The position numbers and the translations under genes are program-made. A model generated the notes under the pieces. It was not told the origin of the DNA and did not search any database. It saw nothing but the letters and a program-made list of their open reading frames with translations. A stretch of DNA of 64,000 nucleotides from Pseudobdellovibrionaceae bacterium (GTDB taxonomy: Bacteria; Bdellovibrionota; Bdellovibrionia; Bdellovibrionales; Bdellovibrionaceae): contig JAKFYD010000008.1 in the NCBI GenBank assembly GCA_021731025.1, positions 1 through 64,000 of the forward strand, given 5' to 3'. Shown here piece by piece: positions 1-8,276 of this stretch. Position 1 is the first letter of the stretch. Every line of letters starts with the position of its first letter.

Positions 1-318
1 CCGCGACTGAATGAAGTGGTCTTTATCCATCCCGCTTCGAATTCGCTGATCATTTGCGATCTGTGTTTTAATATGACTCGGGTATCGGGCCTAGGAGCTT
101 GGATTATTCTTCATCTCTTTGGCACCTACCATCGTTTTGCCATCAGCAAGTTATTCGCTGGGGCCATCACGGATCGGGCTGAGTTTCAAAAATCGATTCA
201 GCAAATTTTTACTTATGATTTTGATAATATCATTCTCACTCACGGAGAAAATGTGATAGGCAATGGCAAAAGCCGATTGGCTGCGGCTGTTAGCGAGCGA
301 GGATTCAAAGCCCTTTGA
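1..318 (+). CDS. DUF4336-type metallo-hydrolase-like protein, C-terminal part
   Basis: The reading frame is open from base 1, so this is the C-terminal part of a gene that begins before the window. The visible segment begins with E-V-V-F-I-H-P-A-S-N-S-L-I-I-C-D-L, which resembles DUF4336 proteins, a family with a metallo-beta-lactamase-like fold and no firmly assigned reaction. Near the end, the stretch around I-I-L-T-H-G-E looks like the late histidine region of that fold. The stop codon overlaps the TTG start of rlmN (TTGA), so the two are probably co-transcribed. The GTG at 16 is internal and should not be taken as the start. Family assignment is by sequence resemblance only. Confidence 0.6.
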   Translation, partial: PRLNEVVFIHPASNSLIICDLCFNMTRVSGLGAWIILHLFGTYHRFAISKLFAGAITDRAEFQKSIQQIFTYDFDNIILTHGENVIGNGKSRLAAAVSERGFKAL

Positions 319-1352
319 AAAAAAACTTCTATGAACTTTCATTTTCTGAATTGGGCGAGTTGACGGATGAACAGGCTTTACCAAAAGCAACTGCATCCAT
401 GCTTTTCAATTGGCATTACAAAAAAAACCAACGAGCTCTATGCTCTCATCACAACTTATCAAAAAGCGCGAGATTTTTTGTCGACCAGGGCTTGAACTTC
501 AGTTTACCAGTGATTCACCAGGTCCATGAATCCGCTGACAAAACCGTAAAATTTTTGATTCGTCTCGATGACGAGCAAAAGGTAGAAACCGTGCTGATTC
601 CCTTTCAGGGAAAATACACGATTTGTTTATCTTCTCAAGTGGGTTGCGCCATGAATTGTTCTTTTTGCCACACCGGACGGCAAGGATTTCAACGTCATTT
701 GATGACCAATGAAATTGTTGGCCAATTTTTATTAGCCCAAGAATGGTTAAGCACCCATCGTCCTGATGACGATCGTATACTAAATATTGTTTACATGGGC
801 CAAGGCGAACCACTGCATAACTTTGATGCGGTTAAAAAATCAGTGGAAATTTTTCTATCCCAACACGGAACCAGCCTGGGCGAAGCCAAAATTACCATTT
901 CAACTTCGGGATTTTTACCAGGGATTGAGCGCTGGAAGAATGAAATGCCTAACGTCAACTTAGCCTTGTCTTTACATTCAGCCTTCAACGAGAAACGCAA
1001 TGAACTGATTCCGATCAATCGACGTTTCCCTTTAGAAAAGGTTATGGAATTCGTTGAAAATATCCCCCAGGGAAAGAACCGCTTCATCACTTATGAGTAT
1101 CTCTTAATCAAAGATTTTAACGATGGTTTTGAAGATGCCCAGGCTTTAGGACAACTCCTTCAAGGAAAGAAAGCCTATATCAATTTAATTCCTTTTAATC
1201 CTTTTCCGGGAAGCCATTATGGCCGTCCCGCTTTTGAAAAGGTCATGGAATTTAAGTGCTGGCTTGAAAAGTTCCAGGTGCCTATCACAGTAAGAACCAC
1301 AAAGGGCGATGAAATCATGGCGGCCTGCGGTCAGCTCAACACTTCGATTTAA
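315..1352 (+). CDS. rlmN: 23S rRNA (adenine2503-C2)-methyltransferase RlmN
   Basis: A radical SAM enzyme of 345 residues that methylates C2 of A2503 in 23S rRNA; family members also modify A37 of some tRNAs. The radical SAM cluster motif C-x3-C-x2-C is at Cys111, Cys115 and Cys118 in the context G-C-A-M-N-C-S-F-C. The G-Q-G-E-P segment is present around residue 162, and the C-terminal methyl-carrying cysteine is seen at Cys338 in A-A-C-G-Q-L. Length is close to the family norm. The TTG start overlaps the stop of the preceding gene by four bases, which suggests translational coupling. The related resistance enzyme Cfr is unlikely because the A-A-C-G-Q-L ending and the overall pattern are those of RlmN. 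Confidence 0.93.
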   Translation: MKKNFYELSFSELGELTDEQALPKATASMLFNWHYKKNQRALCSHHNLSKSARFFVDQGLNFSLPVIHQVHESADKTVKFLIRLDDEQKVETVLIPFQGKYTICLSSQVGCAMNCSFCHTGRQGFQRHLMTNEIVGQFLLAQEWLSTHRPDDDRILNIVYMGQGEPLHNFDAVKKSVEIFLSQHGTSLGEAKITISTSGFLPGIERWKNEMPNVNLALSLHSAFNEKRNELIPINRRFPLEKVMEFVENIPQGKNRFITYEYLLIKDFNDGFEDAQALGQLLQGKKAYINLIPFNPFPGSHYGRPAFEKVMEFKCWLEKFQVPITVRTTKGDEIMAACGQLNTSI

Positions 1353-1426
1353 TAAGCTTTTTAGCAATATTTTCAGGGTTAAAGTCAACCGTCGATGTTA
1401 ATTCTAAGCTGTGCTAAAATGCGTGC

Positions 1427-1909
1427 ATGGAAAAAATGATTTGTGTTTCTTGTCAAACTGCTAAAACTCAACTTCGATGTGGCTCTTGTGAATCTCCTGT
1501 GTGTAAGAACTGCGCCCAAATTTTAGATGAAGGTACATTTTCATTTTTACCCCAACGCCCTAAAAAATTAATTCATGATATTTATTGCAACAATTGTTTC
1601 GATCAACACATTGCCGCCGATTTAGAATCCTATAACCAAACTATGGAACTGGCCAAGGCTGTTCATATTTTTGATAAAACTCAGGGAAAAGAAACTCGCT
1701 TGATGAAGCGACGCCCAGAAAATCGTGTGGTCGTTGAAAATTGCACGGATCCTGATGAAGCTGTTTTACGGCTCGCCTTTATGGCCGTGCAATCCAATTG
1801 CAATGCTGTTGTGGATGTCGACATATCAGCGACCAAAGTGAAAGATGGATCTTATTCAAAAAGAATGTGGCGAGCGACGGGAATATCTTCTCAGTTCAGA
1901 ACTAAGTGA
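1427..1909 (+). CDS. Cysteine-rich zinc-binding-like protein with a YbjQ-like C-terminal half
   Basis: A 160-residue protein with no signal peptide. The first 70 residues contain a run of CxxC-type pairs (C-V-S-C, C-G-S-C, C-K-N-C, C-N-N-C) spaced like a treble-clef or B-box zinc finger. The C-terminal 60 residues (A-F-M-A-V-Q-S-N-C-N-A-V-V-D-V-D, then W-R-A-T-G) resemble the YbjQ/DUF74 putative metal-binding fold. The combination suggests a metal- or redox-responsive cytoplasmic protein, but no function is known to me. It follows rlmN after a 74-base gap. Its last 19 bases overlap the end of the convergent methyltransferase gene. Confidence 0.65.
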   Translation: MEKMICVSCQTAKTQLRCGSCESPVCKNCAQILDEGTFSFLPQRPKKLIHDIYCNNCFDQHIAADLESYNQTMELAKAVHIFDKTQGKETRLMKRRPENRVVVENCTDPDEAVLRLAFMAVQSNCNAVVDVDISATKVKDGSYSKRMWRATGISSQFRTK

Positions 1910-3054
1910 AAAAATTTAAGATACTGAAGTTCCCTGGCGCTATTGGGAAAAGGGTGATCGGGACCTTGTCCTGAAACCCGTAAGAGTCTTCCGCGACGTC
2001 GTGATTGAGACAAAGACTCAGTGGTGATTTCGTAAAAATCTTCAAAAGAAATGTGGCTCGAGCAGGAGCTCAAAGAAATTTGTCCTTCGGACTTCACCTT
2101 TTTCATCGCGATGGTGAATAGCTCGATGTATTTATTTTGAGCTCGAGTTTTGTGCTCTTCAGAGTGCCCCATCGAAGGGGGATCAACCACGATATGATCC
2201 CAAAGCTCGTTGGAATTTTTAAGGTAGTCGAACACATCAACCGCCAATCCTTCATGAAGGCTGGACTCTAATCCATTCATTTTCCAATTTTCGCAAGCCA
2301 GATCAATAGCTCCTTGGGCAATGTCAACACTGACAACTTTTTTTGCTTTCCCCATACCTGCGTTCACCGAAAAACCACCGGTGTAACTGAAAAGGTTAAG
2401 AACAGATAAATCCTTGCTGGTTGAACGCAGGTAATTGCGATTTTCCCGCTGATCGATAAAAAATCCTGTCTTTTGCCCGTGCTCAACATCCACTTTAAAC
2501 TTCACGCCGTTTTCCAACACCGTCATAACAGGATCTAAAGTTTGACCAGCTAAAAGCTCCAATCCCCCCTGAGTGTGACGACGGAACTTTTCCACCACAG
2601 AGTCCACAACTTTTGTTTCCAACAACCACTGCGCAATTTGGTTTTTATCCCAAAATTCGCTAGGGCCTTGACCATCAAATTGCAAAACGGCTAAGCGATC
2701 ATAGACATCGCAAATCAATCCGGGAAGTAAGTCTCCTTCGCCGTTAAAAAGTCGGTAGCAATTGGTGGATGAGTTTATCGAGTTTCGACGAAGTTTTAAG
2801 GCTAAAGAAAATCGATCTCTAAAAAAAGAAAGATCAGGAGCTTTTTTTTCGACGCTGAGAATGCGTAAGCTTAAAGGCGAATGTGGATCATAAATGGCCC
2901 AAGCTAAAAATTCATTTTTGCCATCTGAGACTTGAGTCAGCTGGGCTTTTGAAGCTTCAGGGGCTTTTGTTAAAGCTTCTCGATACACCCAAGGATGTCC
3001 TCTGAGGATTGTTCGACGTAAATTTCGTTTTAAATGAACCTTTAGTAAAGCCAA
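1891..3054 (-). CDS. RlmI-like class I SAM-dependent RNA methyltransferase
   Basis: A 387-residue protein with the layout of the RlmI (YccW) family. An N-terminal PUA-like RNA-binding domain of about 75 residues (H-L-K-R-N-L-R-R, G-H-P-W-V-Y) is followed by a linker domain and a Rossmann methyltransferase. Visible motifs are F-F-I-D-Q-R-E-N-R, V-L-N-L-F-S-Y-T-G-G-F (SAM-binding motif I), V-V-D-P-P-S (motif IV) and a late S-L-S-S-C-S-S-H. E. coli RlmI makes m5C1962 in 23S rRNA. That activity is the most likely one here, but related paralogues modify other sites, so no symbol is given. The gene converges on and slightly overlaps the zinc-finger gene. Confidence 0.8.
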   Translation of the reverse strand: MALLKVHLKRNLRRTILRGHPWVYREALTKAPEASKAQLTQVSDGKNEFLAWAIYDPHSPLSLRILSVEKKAPDLSFFRDRFSLALKLRRNSINSSTNCYRLFNGEGDLLPGLICDVYDRLAVLQFDGQGPSEFWDKNQIAQWLLETKVVDSVVEKFRRHTQGGLELLAGQTLDPVMTVLENGVKFKVDVEHGQKTGFFIDQRENRNYLRSTSKDLSVLNLFSYTGGFSVNAGMGKAKKVVSVDIAQGAIDLACENWKMNGLESSLHEGLAVDVFDYLKNSNELWDHIVVDPPSMGHSEEHKTRAQNKYIELFTIAMKKVKSEGQISLSSCSSHISFEDFYEITTESLSQSRRRGRLLRVSGQGPDHPFPNSARELQYLKFFHLVLN

Positions 3055-3111
3055 AGTGGATCCTATTTATAAAAAGTTTTTTCCCATGCTCGTTCCTTTA
3101 GGGTCAAGAGC

Positions 3112-3747
3112 TTATTCCACAAAGGAATTAAAGGGGCATGGACTTATCAATGTTTCACCTAAAATTTTCACTCTTGAGCAGTGAAGGAGCATGCGATTTG
3201 TTTTGTAAATTTCAGCAATTTTTTTATTATACTGAGGATCTCCGTAACGAGGGTCTCCGACTAAAGCATGCTTCATTAAAGCGGCGTGCTTGCGGATCTG
3301 ATGCTGACGTCCTGTAATCAGTTGGAATTCGCAGTGAGTAAAATATTTATTTCGTTTGATGACTTTAAATCGAGTTTCACAGGGAACACGATCATCAGCT
3401 AGGCCTGCGGGATTCTTTCGTCCTTCCGCTTTATCAGATAAAGCCATCGACCAGGTTCCCAAATCTTCGCTTAAATTTCCGCGAAGGACAGCCTCATAAA
3501 TTTTTTCAACTTTGCGATCCTGAAATTCTGTGGCGTAGATTTGCGCTTGCTTTTCATTGGTCGCCAGCAGTTGGACTCCGCTGGTTTCTTTATCGAGGCG
3601 GTGAATTGGAAAAATCCGCGGGCTATTTAATTGTTTCTGCAAAAGGCTGATTAAATTTTCTGAATCTTCAACATTGTGAATAGAAATGCCAGCGGGCTTA
3701 TCGACCGCTAGCCATCCTGTATCTTGATAGAGGATGGCTAGGTTCAA
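3112..3747 (-). CDS. RluA-family pseudouridine synthase
   Basis: A 211-residue pseudouridine synthase, shorter than RluC/RluD because the N-terminal S4 domain is absent. It is mostly the catalytic domain, as in RluA or TruC-type enzymes. The catalytic motif H-R-L-D-K-E-T-S-G carries the essential aspartate. The family's G-R-x-H-Q-I-R motif is present as G-R-Q-H-Q-I-R-K-H, and a late V-G-D-P-R-Y-G is typical. The substrate (rRNA or tRNA position) cannot be read from sequence. The start lies three bases beyond the stop of the DEAD-box helicase gene, so the two form an operon that pairs RNA remodelling with RNA modification. Confidence 0.85.
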   Translation of the reverse strand: MNLAILYQDTGWLAVDKPAGISIHNVEDSENLISLLQKQLNSPRIFPIHRLDKETSGVQLLATNEKQAQIYATEFQDRKVEKIYEAVLRGNLSEDLGTWSMALSDKAEGRKNPAGLADDRVPCETRFKVIKRNKYFTHCEFQLITGRQHQIRKHAALMKHALVGDPRYGDPQYNKKIAEIYKTNRMLLHCSRVKILGETLISPCPFNSFVE

Positions 3748-3750
3748 AAT

Positions 3751-5355
3751 CTATCTTTCGTGACGAGAGTGAGATTTTCCTGAAGAAGATCCTTCTTCAC
3801 GGCGGAAAGTCTTTTTAGGTCGAGCATAGCGAACACCTTCACTGGCTGAACCTGAACTTCTTTGATCACGATAGCGTGATGGTCGCTCTTTGCTATCGCC
3901 GCGCTCGCGATCTCCGCGATCGCTGCTGCGATAATCTCGTTCAGGGCGATCAGAAGATCCAGATCGTGAACGATTATCTCGATAAGATCTTGGCGAAGAT
4001 TCACGTCGATTGTCATCATCACGCACAGGAGGCCCTGGCATTTTTGGTTTATTATCGATATCAGAAAATAAAGCCGGGTTCATCATCGCTAAAAATCGCG
4101 CTGCGATTTCTTCTTTGCTTAAACCTTCAAGAGCTTCTTTCCAAGTGTCATCCAAAATTTCTTGGGCAAATTTAGAATTCATTTCATTTTGAAACTGAGG
4201 AAGAACCATCGACAAGCGTTTGCGTCCCACTTCTTTTCGCGTAGGAATAAGACCTTCTTGCATACGACTGCGAGTCATTTTTTCGATGCGGAAAACTAAA
4301 GTCTTTTGTGCAGGAGTAACAAGACTCATCGCAAAACCTTGTTTTCCACTGCGTGCAGTTCGTCCAATACGATGAACGTAACTGTCTAATTCTCGAGGTA
4401 ATGAGTAATTGATTACGTGAGTAATGTCTTTAACATCAAGACCACGCGAAGCCACGTCGGTACAAACTAAGATTTTAACTTTGTGATCACGGAAAGCTTG
4501 CATGGTGCGTTCACGGGATTTTTGGTCTTTATCGCCATGAAGACAATCGACTTTATATCCACGTTGATTCAGGTAAGTCGTTAAATCAGCAACCAATTGT
4601 TTCGTTTGGCAAAAAATAATTCCGTAGAAATCTTCGGCGACATCGATCATTTTGCAAAGGACTTCAGGTTTATTTCCTTCTCGAGTCATGTAGTAAAGTT
4701 GCGTGACCGTTGCAGCTAACATTTCAGTTTTATTGATCTGAACTTGTTTTGGTTTTTTCAAATATTCATCAGCAACTCGTCGCACTTCTCGGCTCATTGT
4801 TGCAGAAAACAACCAAGTTCTGGTTTTGTCCTTGGGCATCGCTGCCAAGATTGTTTCCATATCTTCTTTGAAACCCATGGAAATCATTTCGTCGGCTTCG
4901 TCTAATATAATGTGAGTTACATTTTCTAATTTCAAGGTTCCGCGTTCGATGTGATCGACAACGCGTCCTGGAGTTCCAACAACCACGGGAGTCCCTTTGC
5001 GGAGACCATCAAGTTGATCGCGGTAGCTCGCGCCACCATAGACAGGAAGAGCCTGAATGTTTTTGTATTTTCCTAAAAGATTAATTTGTCCTGAAACTTG
5101 TAAGGCTAATTCACGAGTTGGGCATAAAATTAAACACTGAACTTTGCGCAGTTCAGAGTCGATTTGTTCCAGCATGGGAATAGAAAAAGCAGCTGTTTTA
5201 CCAGTTCCCGTTGCTGCAAGACCAATAAAGTCTGTGGGTTCAGCTAAAAGAATGGGAAGGGCTTGAGCTTGAATCTCACTGGGAGTTTCGTAGCCAACAT
5301 CTTTGATGGCTTTTGCTAATTCAGGACTGAGGGGCAATTCACTAAATGATTTCAT
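3751..5355 (-). CDS. DEAD-box ATP-dependent RNA helicase (DeaD/CsdA-like)
   Basis: A 534-residue superfamily-2 RNA helicase. In order: a Q motif near residues 4-30, Walker A A-A-T-G-T-G-K-T around 47-54, P-T-R-E-L-A, the D-E-A-D box around 152, S-A-T, and motif VI H-R-I-G-R-T-A-R-S-G. The last 90 residues are low-complexity and rich in Arg, Ser and Asp. This basic tail is typical of DeaD-type helicases that bind RNA non-specifically during ribosome assembly or cold adaptation. The tail makes an antisense frame look open. It is the first gene of a probable two-gene operon with the pseudouridine synthase and is divergent from the ABC-F gene. Confidence 0.9.
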   Translation of the reverse strand: MKSFSELPLSPELAKAIKDVGYETPSEIQAQALPILLAEPTDFIGLAATGTGKTAAFSIPMLEQIDSELRKVQCLILCPTRELALQVSGQINLLGKYKNIQALPVYGGASYRDQLDGLRKGTPVVVGTPGRVVDHIERGTLKLENVTHIILDEADEMISMGFKEDMETILAAMPKDKTRTWLFSATMSREVRRVADEYLKKPKQVQINKTEMLAATVTQLYYMTREGNKPEVLCKMIDVAEDFYGIIFCQTKQLVADLTTYLNQRGYKVDCLHGDKDQKSRERTMQAFRDHKVKILVCTDVASRGLDVKDITHVINYSLPRELDSYVHRIGRTARSGKQGFAMSLVTPAQKTLVFRIEKMTRSRMQEGLIPTRKEVGRKRLSMVLPQFQNEMNSKFAQEILDDTWKEALEGLSKEEIAARFLAMMNPALFSDIDNKPKMPGPPVRDDDNRRESSPRSYRDNRSRSGSSDRPERDYRSSDRGDRERGDSKERPSRYRDQRSSGSASEGVRYARPKKTFRREEGSSSGKSHSRHER

Positions 5356-5488
5356 CGGTTACTCTTTTCGTGTGCGCTAAATTAACACAAAACTCGACAA
5401 AAAGGTTGATGATTCATCACGAAAGATCTTTTCCCTGTAAAATTTAGTAACCCTTGCAAAGATTCACTGCTTCTGGCAGCAAAGGATA

Positions 5489-7324
5489 ATGTCGAATTTA
5501 TTACAATTGCAGAGTGGATTTAAGACTTTTGGTGCCAAAAAGATATTTGTCGAGGCCCAATTCGCCTTGAACGAGGGTGAACACGTTGGCGTTATCGGTC
5601 CCAACGGTGCGGGAAAAACGACGCTTTTTCGCATCCTTACAGGCCAAGACCAATTGGATTCGGGCCTGCTGGTGAAATCCAAGTCCCTGCGATTAGGCTA
5701 TCTGGCTCAGCACGATGATTGGCCCAACGATCTGACGATAGAACAGTACTTAACCCAAACCTCGCGACTGCCTATTTGGGAATTGAAGTCTTTAGGTAAG
5801 AGGCTTGGCCTTAAGGAAGAAATCTACCAAAAGCCCATTCTTTCCCTAAGCGGTGGATACCGCATGAGATGCAAGCTTTTATCATTAGTCGGCCAAGATC
5901 CAAATCTGATGCTTTTGGATGAGCCGACCAATTATTTAGATCTCGAAACAACCTTGGTGTTAGAAAAATTTCTTCAGTCTTATAGGGGAGCTTTCTTATT
6001 AATATCTCATGATCGTGAATTTTTACGCCGAACCACTGACCATGTTTTGGAAGTCGAACAGGGAGAGATCACCAAGTACAATGGAAATCTGGATGATTAT
6101 TTTGAACAGAAAGAATTGTTGAGAACTCAGTTGCAAGCCCGGGCCATGTCCGTGGCTGAAAAAAGACAAAATATTTTAGACTTCGTTTCTCGGTTCGGGG
6201 CTAAGGCTTCGAAAGCAAAGCAAGCTCAGTCGCGAATGAAAAGTCTCGAGCGAATGGAAAAAGTTGAAATTAAACCTTTGCCCATCTCTGCAAGAATAAA
6301 AATTCCAGCACCGATGCGGACTGGAAAACAAATTTTAAGCATGGAGAACGTCAATTTAGGTTACGGTGAAAAAACTGTTCTAAAAAATATCAGTTTACAG
6401 TTTTTGAATGGTGATCATGTTGCCGTTGTTGGTTTGAACGGAGCAGGCAAGTCCACTTTTTTGAAAGCTCTCGCACAGAACCTAACTTCCTTAACTGGAA
6501 AGATTGAACTCGGCTTTGGGGTGAAGATTGGTTATTACGCCCAACACGTTGCTGAAAGCATTCATTCGAACAGCACCGTCATTGATGAGATGACCAAGTA
6601 CGCCCATCCCGAAGTCAGTCGCCAAGACGCCTTGAATATGGCGGGCTCTCTTTTATTCGCAGGTGATGACACCAAGAAAAAGATTTCGGTTCTTTCCGGG
6701 GGCGAGCGATCCCGTGTGGCCCTAGGACAAATTCTTCTTCAAAAAAATCCTTGTTTAATTTTGGATGAACCAACAAATCATTTGGATTTTCAAACGGTCG
6801 AAGCACTGACCCAGGCTTTAATGGAATACGAAGGAACCGTTGTTGTTGTCAGCCATGATCGAAGCTTCATTGGTCGAGTTGGTACAAAAATTCTCGAAGT
6901 GGATCAGGGCCAAGTGCAACTTTATCCAGGAACTTATGACGAATATGTTTGGAGTTTAGAAAAAGGGGCCTTGTCTGACCGTCAAAGTGAAAATCCGTTT
7001 GAACAAGTCCATAGCTCCAAACAGGAAACGCAGCGGCCAGCTCCACCTCTTGCGCGCGAGGTTAAAAAGAATCTTGAAAAGCAGTTGCGTAAAGTTGAGA
7101 AAAGAATGGCTCAACTGGACGAAGAGCTTAAAGCCCTTCAGCAAAAATTAAGTCAGCTCAACGAAGGAATCTATCAAGGCTCTGCGCAAGACCGGGAAAA
7201 ACTGACCGTGGAACTTGCAGAGACTCAAAAGAAGATCACAGTTTTGGAAGACGAATGGTTGCAAGTTGGAACCGAGCACGAACAACTTCGAATTGACCTG
7301 CAATTGGACTCAAGCCATGATTGA
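5489..7324 (+). CDS. ABC-F family ATP-binding protein (Uup/YheS type)
   Basis: A 611-residue soluble protein with two ABC ATPase domains and no membrane segments, the hallmark of ABC-F translation factors. Walker A motifs are G-P-N-G-A-G-K-T near residue 37 and G-L-N-G-A-G-K-S near 314. Both signature motifs (L-S-G-G-Y, L-S-G-G-E-R) and both L-D-E-P-T-N Walker B motifs are present. An interdomain linker rich in Lys, Arg and Gln follows the first cassette. The last 90 residues are a predicted coiled coil rich in Lys, Glu and Leu, as in Uup or YheS. Such proteins bind the ribosomal E site or DNA junctions. It is divergent from the helicase gene. Confidence 0.88.
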   Translation: MSNLLQLQSGFKTFGAKKIFVEAQFALNEGEHVGVIGPNGAGKTTLFRILTGQDQLDSGLLVKSKSLRLGYLAQHDDWPNDLTIEQYLTQTSRLPIWELKSLGKRLGLKEEIYQKPILSLSGGYRMRCKLLSLVGQDPNLMLLDEPTNYLDLETTLVLEKFLQSYRGAFLLISHDREFLRRTTDHVLEVEQGEITKYNGNLDDYFEQKELLRTQLQARAMSVAEKRQNILDFVSRFGAKASKAKQAQSRMKSLERMEKVEIKPLPISARIKIPAPMRTGKQILSMENVNLGYGEKTVLKNISLQFLNGDHVAVVGLNGAGKSTFLKALAQNLTSLTGKIELGFGVKIGYYAQHVAESIHSNSTVIDEMTKYAHPEVSRQDALNMAGSLLFAGDDTKKKISVLSGGERSRVALGQILLQKNPCLILDEPTNHLDFQTVEALTQALMEYEGTVVVVSHDRSFIGRVGTKILEVDQGQVQLYPGTYDEYVWSLEKGALSDRQSENPFEQVHSSKQETQRPAPPLAREVKKNLEKQLRKVEKRMAQLDEELKALQQKLSQLNEGIYQGSAQDREKLTVELAETQKKITVLEDEWLQVGTEHEQLRIDLQLDSSHD

Positions 7325-7347
7325 AAAAATCAAGGATGAGGTGATCA

Positions 7348-7593
7348 ATGTCAGAAGATCTAAAAGCCGAATTAGCTCGGCTCAAAGCAGAAAACGAAGC
7401 TTTAAAAAATAAAAAACCAGCCGGTGGTAGTTTATCCATGAAGGTCAGCGAAAAAGGAGCTCTATCAATTTATGGTATGGGCCGATTTCCAGTGACTCTT
7501 TACAAAGAGCAATGGCTTAAGCTTCTTGGTATTGCTGATGAAATTAAGCAATTCATTCAGGAAAACGACAGCCGTCTCAAAGCTAAAGACTAA
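7348..7593 (+). CDS. Small conserved protein with N-terminal coiled coil
   Basis: An 81-residue cytoplasmic protein. The first 25 residues form a short Leu-heptad coiled coil (L-K-A-E-L-A-R-L-K-A-E-N-E-A-L). The rest contains K-V-S-E-K-G-A-L-S-I-Y-G-M-G-R-F-P-V-T-L-Y-K-E-Q-W, a motif I associate with short uncharacterised proteins in several phyla including cyanobacteria. No function is known to me. A good ribosome-binding site (AAGGATGAGG) precedes the ATG by a few bases. The gene lies 23 bases after the ABC-F stop and 19 bases before the YceI gene, so it may share a transcript with either. Confidence 0.7.
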   Translation: MSEDLKAELARLKAENEALKNKKPAGGSLSMKVSEKGALSIYGMGRFPVTLYKEQWLKLLGIADEIKQFIQENDSRLKAKD

Positions 7594-7612
7594 AATTAAA
7601 CAAGGAGATATT

Positions 7613-8239
7613 ATGAATTTAGGACTGAAAATGACAGTTGTTGGTATGGCTTTGCTTTCTTCATTGAGTGTGAACGCACAAAAACCGAAAGCAGCACCCG
7701 CAGGAAACGAAACTTATAAAATTGATACTAAGGAAAGTAAACTCACTTGGACCGGAACAAAAAAAATTGGATCAGCCCACACAGGCGGCGTGTCCTTTAA
7801 AGAAGGGCAAGTTGAGTTGAAAAAGGGAGACCTGACTGGGGGCAATTTTAAAGTCGATATGACAACATTGAACGATGTTGATTTAGCGAAAAGTCCCGAA
7901 AATCAAAAGAAATTGGAAACTCATTTAAAGTCTGCCGATTTTTTCCACGTTGAAAAATATCCCGAGGCGACTTTTAAAATTACTCAAGTGCAAAAGAAAT
8001 CAGACAAAGACTACGTGATTAAAGGTGATTTAACGATGATTGGGAATACCCAACCTATTGAATTTCCCGCGACGATCACAAAGGAAAAGGATGTTCTGAA
8101 AGGCGATGCAAAAGTAAAAGTGGATCGTACGAAATGGGGATTGAAATATGGATCTGGCGATTTTTTCAAAGAATTGACTGGTGACAAAATTATCAATAAC
8201 GAATTCGAACTGGATTTAAAACTGGTTGCTAAGAAGTAA
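7613..8239 (+). CDS. Secreted YceI-family protein
   Basis: A YceI-like lipocalin-type beta-barrel of 208 residues. The start chosen at 7613 is preceded by CAAGGAGA and opens directly into a signal peptide that ends near V-N-A; the upstream in-frame start at 7526 would add an unlikely 29 residues. After the signal the typical pattern is seen: Y-K-I-D-T-K-E-S-K-L-T-W-T-G-T-K, the S-A-D-F-F-H-V-E-K-Y-P-E-A-T-F motif, and a late K-W-G-L-K-Y-G-S-G-D. The family binds isoprenoid-like or polar lipids in the periplasm; the ligand here is unknown. A strong hairpin follows the stop codon. Confidence 0.9.
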   Translation: MNLGLKMTVVGMALLSSLSVNAQKPKAAPAGNETYKIDTKESKLTWTGTKKIGSAHTGGVSFKEGQVELKKGDLTGGNFKVDMTTLNDVDLAKSPENQKKLETHLKSADFFHVEKYPEATFKITQVQKKSDKDYVIKGDLTMIGNTQPIEFPATITKEKDVLKGDAKVKVDRTKWGLKYGSGDFFKELTGDKIINNEFELDLKLVAKK

Positions 8240-8244
8240 TAAAC

Positions 8245-8272
8245 TTAAGGGCCGTTGAAGAACGGCCCTTAA
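8245..8272. terminator. Bidirectional terminator hairpin
   Basis: A perfect 12-bp stem (8245-8256 with 8261-8272) closed by a GAAG loop lies between the convergent YceI and 545-residue membrane protein genes. It has no long T-tract, but its symmetry and position fit a shared terminator. Confidence 0.75.
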
Positions 8273-8276
8273 AGTC

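Noticed and set aside
5356-5488. Sigma-70-like promoters between the helicase and ABC-F genes
   Set aside because: TTGATG at 5406 and TAAAAT at 5438 are 26 bases apart, too far for a normal promoter.
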